Assembly (NCBI RefSeq): GCF_036226405.1
Contig: NZ_CP108464.1
Location: 7,936,001-8,000,000 of the forward strand
Origin: Streptomyces sp. NBC_01260
GTDB lineage: Bacteria > Actinomycetota > Actinomycetes > Streptomycetales > Streptomycetaceae
Length of the DNA: 64,000 nucleotides
Reading direction: 5' to 3'
A program made the position numbers and the translations under genes. This document shows positions 60,941-64,000 of the stretch, in pieces; within the stretch, counting starts at the first letter, position 1, and every line of letters begins with the position of its first letter. The notes beneath the pieces were generated by a model. That model was not told the DNA's origin. It was given only the letters and a program-made list of their open reading frames with translations, and ran no database searches.

Positions 60941-61744
60941 TCACGCGCCGGGGCGGGTGGCGGCGTCGAAGGCGAGCACCGCGCGCGCCAGGCCGCGGGC
61001 GCGGCGGTCGAGCAGGCGGGTTCCGCTCTCGGCGTCGGCGCCGGACGCGTCGTCGGTGGAGCCGCCCACCCGCTCCCACTCGCCGTGCCGCTCCACGGTC
61101 AGACCGGGGTGGGGCGGCTTGTCGAACAGCGGCGGCGGGTCCACGGGCTCGCGTTCGGCCCGCTCGGCCCGCACCAGCTCAGGACGGGCGGCCAGCATCA
61201 GCGACGTCTCGAACCAGCCGGCGTGCCCGGGGACCAGCCCGGCGTGCCTGTCGTCCTCGGGGGCCGCCTCGGGCTCCCCGGTGTCGGTCAGTGTCCAGTA
61301 CGAGCAGGCCGCCGCGGTCACGTCGGCGCGCAGCGCGAACCGCTTGACCGCGAGGCGCATGATCTCGTCGTTGCCACCGTGGCCGTTGACGACGAGGACC
61401 CGCCGGTAGCCGCAGGCGGCCAGGGAGTCCAGCAGCTCGTCCAGGACCGTGCCGAGCACCGGCGCCGACAGGGTCAGTGCGGCGGCGAACAGATGGTGCG
61501 GGCTGTGCCCGTACGGCAGGGTCGGCAGCCGGACCAGGTCGGGCACGTCCGCACCGGCGGCGGCCCGCTCCTCCAGGACGGCCAGCGCGCGGGAGACCAC
61601 CGCGTCCGCGAGCATCGTGTCCGTGCCCATCGGCAGGTGCTCGGCGTGCTGCTCCTGCGAGCCGATCGGCAGGACCGCGATCGCGTCGGGGGCCGCGGCG
61701 CGCGTCTCGCGCCAGGTGCTCTCGGTCAGATTCCGATGGGTCAT
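60941..61744 (-). CDS. Creatininase-family amidohydrolase
   Basis: 267 residues. Metal-site motifs GSQEQHAEHLPMGTDTMLAD (Glu31, His36, Asp42), LPYGHSPHH and VVNGHGGND, then GLVPGHAGWFETSLMLA with the glutamate, all standard for the creatininase/formamide hydrolase family, which opens cyclic amides or cleaves small amides with a dinuclear metal centre. ATG at 61744, first gene of the minus-strand operon with the dehydratase and Rid genes. Divergent from the ROK gene at 61786, with only 41 bases between them. Confidence 0.88.
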   Translation of the reverse strand: MTHRNLTESTWRETRAAAPDAIAVLPIGSQEQHAEHLPMGTDTMLADAVVSRALAVLEERAAAGADVPDLVRLPTLPYGHSPHHLFAAALTLSAPVLGTVLDELLDSLAACGYRRVLVVNGHGGNDEIMRLAVKRFALRADVTAAACSYWTLTDTGEPEAAPEDDRHAGLVPGHAGWFETSLMLAARPELVRAERAEREPVDPPPLFDKPPHPGLTVERHGEWERVGGSTDDASGADAESGTRLLDRRARGLARAVLAFDAATRPGA

Positions 61745-61785
61745 GCCGCTGTCTCCCCGGATCGGGGGCATGACAGAGTCGGCGC

Positions 61786-62742
61786 ATGGCGCATGAACGT
61801 ATTCCTTTGCGGTTGGTACCCGATCCGCGGCCGGACGATCCGGCCGGGCGGGGCGTCGGTGTGCTGGGCGCCGTCGAGGTGCTGCCCGGTCTGGTGCGCT
61901 CCGCGCTGCTGGAGCGCACCGGAGTCGTACGGGAACGCGCGCAGGCCCGCTTCGACGCGCGCAGCGCCGACCCGGGCGTGGTCGACGCGGCGCTGCGGGA
62001 GGCGGCGGCGGTGTTCGCCGGCCGCGCCCCGCTGGGCGTCGGCGTGGCCGCGGCCGGGGTGGTCGACCCGGTGGCGGGCCGGATCGTCGAGGTCAACGAC
62101 GCGCCCGCGCTGCGCGGCTACCCGGTCGCGGACCGATTGAGGGAGCTGGCGGGTGCGCCCGTCCAGGTCGAGCACCGGGCCCGCGTCCAGGTCCTCGGGG
62201 ACCGCTGGTTCGGCGCGGGCCGCGGCCGGCGCTCCTTCGCGTCCGTCGCGACCGGCGAGGTGCTCGGCGTCGGCATCCTCTACGACGGTCAGGTGCTCGC
62301 CCCGGTCGGCGGCCGCAGCGGCGCCCACATGACGGTCACCGCCAGCGGAGATGCCTGCACCTGCGGACGCCGCGGCTGCTGGAAGACCGTGGCGACGACC
62401 CGCTGGCTGCGCGCCCGCGCCGCCCGGCTCGGCGTGGACCCGCGGGGTGTCTCGCCGGGCACGCTGCTCGCCTCGCCCGACCCGGCCGCCCGAGACCTCG
62501 TCGTGCGGTACGCGGAGAACCTGGTGCTCGGCCTCGCCACCGTCCAGCAGCTCTTCGCCTGCGGCCTGTTCGTGCTGCACGGCGAGGCCCTCGACGGCGG
62601 TGAGCCGTTCCGGGAGCTGGTCGAGACCCTGCTGCGCGCCGATGTGCTCGGCGGCGGCGAGCCGCCCACCGTGGTGCTGGGCGAGGCGGCGGACACCGGC
62701 GCGCTGCTCGGCGCGGCCGGTCTGGTCCTGTCGGGGCGCTAG
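61786..62742 (+). CDS. ROK-family protein without DNA-binding domain
   Basis: 318 residues. Lacks the winged helix of ROK regulators and instead is kinase-like: VGVLGAVEVLPGLVRSALLE, GVGVAAAGVVDPVAGRIVEV and NDAPALRGYPVADRLREL; the zinc motif is degenerate, ACTCGRRGCWKT with Lys in place of the usual acidic residue after C-x-C-G-x-x-G-C. The phosphate loop of sugar kinases (D-x-G-G-T-K) is not visible. It may be an inactive sensor or a kinase for the sugar acid handled by the operon. ATG at 61786; shares a 41-base divergent promoter region with the creatininase-type gene. Confidence 0.75.
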   Translation: MAHERIPLRLVPDPRPDDPAGRGVGVLGAVEVLPGLVRSALLERTGVVRERAQARFDARSADPGVVDAALREAAAVFAGRAPLGVGVAAAGVVDPVAGRIVEVNDAPALRGYPVADRLRELAGAPVQVEHRARVQVLGDRWFGAGRGRRSFASVATGEVLGVGILYDGQVLAPVGGRSGAHMTVTASGDACTCGRRGCWKTVATTRWLRARAARLGVDPRGVSPGTLLASPDPAARDLVVRYAENLVLGLATVQQLFACGLFVLHGEALDGGEPFRELVETLLRADVLGGGEPPTVVLGEAADTGALLGAAGLVLSGR

Positions 62743-62786
62743 GGTCCCGACAGGCAGTGCCCGCCGGGGCGCCGGGGTGCGCGAGG

Positions 62787-63620
62787 TCATGCCGGGACGT
62801 CCTGTGACGCCGCCCGGATGCGGCGGCCCCGCGACGGATCGGGGACCGGCACGGCGTCCAGGAGCCGTCGGGTGTAGGAATCCTGCGGGTCGGTGAAGAC
62901 CTGCCGGACGGTGCCGCTCTCCACGATGCGGCCCTGGCGCATCACGGCGACCCGGTCGGCGATCTGTCCGACGACGGCCAGGTTGTGGGAGATGAAGAAG
63001 TACGTCAGACCCAGGCGTTCCTGGAGCTCGGCGAGCAGGTCCAGGACGCGGGCCTGCACGGACACGTCGAGCGCGCTCGTCGGCTCGTCGAGGACGACCA
63101 GGCGCGGCTCCAGGGCGAGGGCCCGGGCGATGGAGATGCGCTGGCGCTGCCCGCCGGAGAACTCGTGCGGATAGCGGTCCAGGATGCTCGCGTCCAGGCC
63201 GACGGCGTCGAGGAGTTCACCTGCCCGGTCGCGTACCGCCGCCCGCCCGCGCCGCCCGCGCGCCCACTCCTCGTGCGTGACGAGCGGCTCCCCGACGATG
63301 TCGGCGATCCGCATGCGCGGGTTCATGCTGGAGTACGGGTCCTGCAGGACGACCTGCATCTGCCGTCGCAGCGGCCGCAGTTCGGTGCCGGTCAGCGACA
63401 GCAGCTCCGTCCCGTCGAACCGCACACTGCCCGCCGTGGGTTCCAGCAGACGCAGCAGCAGCCGGGTCAGGGTCGTCTTTCCGCAGCCGGACTCGCCGAC
63501 CAGGGCGAGGGTCTCTCCCTTGCGGACCGTGAGGGAGACGTCGTCGACGGCGACGCTCGGTGGCCGGCCGGGGAACTCCTTGCGCAGTCCGCTGATTTCC
63601 AGAAGGTCGCTGGTGGTCAT
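62787..63620 (-). CDS. Peptide/opine-type ABC transporter ATP-binding protein (DppF-like)
   Basis: 277 residues. Walker [20 protein letters not shown], the DppF/OppF-specific [16 protein letters not shown], signature [15 protein letters not shown] and Walker [18 protein letters not shown]-terminal oligopeptide-transporter block [15 protein letters not shown]. The start ATG at 63620 overlaps the stop of the upstream ATPase (ATGA). Together they form the motor pair of a binding-protein-dependent importer for peptides or small amides, whose permeases should lie to the right of the window. Confidence 0.9.
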   Translation of the reverse strand: MTTSDLLEISGLRKEFPGRPPSVAVDDVSLTVRKGETLALVGESGCGKTTLTRLLLRLLEPTAGSVRFDGTELLSLTGTELRPLRRQMQVVLQDPYSSMNPRMRIADIVGEPLVTHEEWARGRRGRAAVRDRAGELLDAVGLDASILDRYPHEFSGGQRQRISIARALALEPRLVVLDEPTSALDVSVQARVLDLLAELQERLGLTYFFISHNLAVVGQIADRVAVMRQGRIVESGTVRQVFTDPQDSYTRRLLDAVPVPDPSRGRRIRAASQDVPA

Positions 63621-64000
63621 GCGGCGGGCTCCAGTCGGGGGGTGGCGGCCAGCAGGCTGCGGGTGTATTCCGCGGCGGGACGGGCGAAGACCTGGTCCAC
63701 GTCCCCGGTCTCGACGATCTCGCCGTGCCGCATGACGGCGACGCGGTCGGCGGTCTCCGCGACGACCCCCAGGTCATGGGTGATGAGCAGGACGGCCATG
63801 CCGTGCCGGCGTTGCAGCCGCACGAGGAGTTCGAGGATCTGCCGCTGCACGGTCACGTCGAGCGCCGTCGTCGGCTCGTCGGCGATCAGCACGCGGGGCC
63901 GGGCCACGAGCGCGGAGGCGATCATGACGCGCTGGCGCAGTCCGCCGGACAGTTCGTGCGGGTACTGCCGGTAGCGGTGTTCCGGGTCGGGGATGCCGAC
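63617..64000 (-). CDS. Peptide/opine-type ABC transporter ATP-binding protein (DppD-like), N-terminus beyond the window
   Basis: The last 128 codons are present. They show [20 protein letters not shown] (signature), [16 protein letters not shown] (Walker B), [20 protein letters not shown] (H-loop) and the end [20 protein letters not shown], the DppD/OppD layout. The Walker A part lies outside. Coupled to the DppF-like gene by ATGA. The transporter presumably feeds the catabolic genes at 59356-62742. Confidence 0.9.
   Translation of the reverse strand, partial: VGIPDPEHRYRQYPHELSGGLRQRVMIASALVARPRVLIADEPTTALDVTVQRQILELLVRLQRRHGMAVLLITHDLGVVAETADRVAVMRHGEIVETGDVDQVFARPAAEYTRSLLAATPRLEPAA

Noticed and set aside
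1..64000. CRISPR arrays
   Set aside because: No set of regularly spaced direct repeats and no Cas gene seen; repeat runs found are beta-helix codons or hairpins.

Overview
The window is very GC-rich actinobacterial DNA, and the gene content points to Streptomyces: frequent GTG starts, a mycothiol-dependent-type isomerase, SCO4225-, DUF6087-, DUF6643- and Rv1733c-type families, a deazaflavin-dependent oxidoreductase, a geranylgeranyl-reductase-type flavoprotein, and ROK and DeoR regulators. It falls into two parts.

Positions 1 to about 20,700 are an accessory region rich in broken genes. It opens with the N-terminal three quarters of a lycopene cyclase (crtY) cut by the window edge. Then comes a run of fragments in both orientations: an MMPL transporter fused to the tail of an IS5-family transposase, a frameshifted ArsR-like regulator, a DUF402 tail, a broken murF paralogue, a PAPS-reductase-like fragment, a methyltransferase head, a kinase C-lobe and DnaJ pieces. 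One nearly complete IS5-family element with a TA target duplication lies at 6951-8036. Intact units here are a lipoprotein, a membrane-anchored Mrr-type nuclease operon, a ribbon-helix-helix/PIN toxin-antitoxin pair with a perfect palindromic operator and a 25-bp-arm terminator, and a formaldehyde-dehydrogenase-type oxidoreductase. A 3' fragment of tRNA-Ser(UGA) at 13150-13208, starting in the anticodon loop, is the hallmark of a former integration site. To its right are genes of families often found as polymorphic-toxin immunity proteins (SMI1/KNR4, DUF1877), a YcxB-like membrane protein and a tyrosine recombinase whose stop codon overlaps the next gene's start.

Positions 20,726 to 64,000 look like ordinary chromosome: long intact genes, tight operons, clear terminators. 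In order: a kinase-Nudix fusion convergent with an MBL hydrolase; an M20 peptidase; a geranylgeranyl-reductase-type FAD enzyme; a deazaflavin oxidoreductase divergent from its likely TetR regulator; a NarL-type two-component system; a Nudix hydrolase; an MDMPI protein; an MFS transporter divergent from a ROK regulator; a decayed cupin/DUF4865/phosphotriesterase operon beside a TetR gene; a SHOCT/ABC ATPase/FtsX-permease operon followed by an IS remnant at the permease stop codon; a RsbW-like ATPase with two coupled small genes; a cysteine-synthase-like PLP enzyme; a sigma-like membrane protein; a DeoR regulator; a membrane serine-hydrolase-like protein overlapping tail-to-tail with a beta-helix/AAA+ fusion; a TPR-like/CHAT protease operon with an unrecognised partner; and a catabolic cluster (Rid protein, enolase-superfamily dehydratase, creatininase-type amidohydrolase, ROK protein, two peptide/opine-type ABC ATPases) that runs off the right edge.

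The strongest candidates for an undescribed system are the CHAT protease plus its partner (54,282-59,149), the beta-helix/AAA+ protein paired with the membrane hydrolase (47,107-51,895), the membrane Mrr-type pair (9907-10,841), and the catabolic cluster at the right end.
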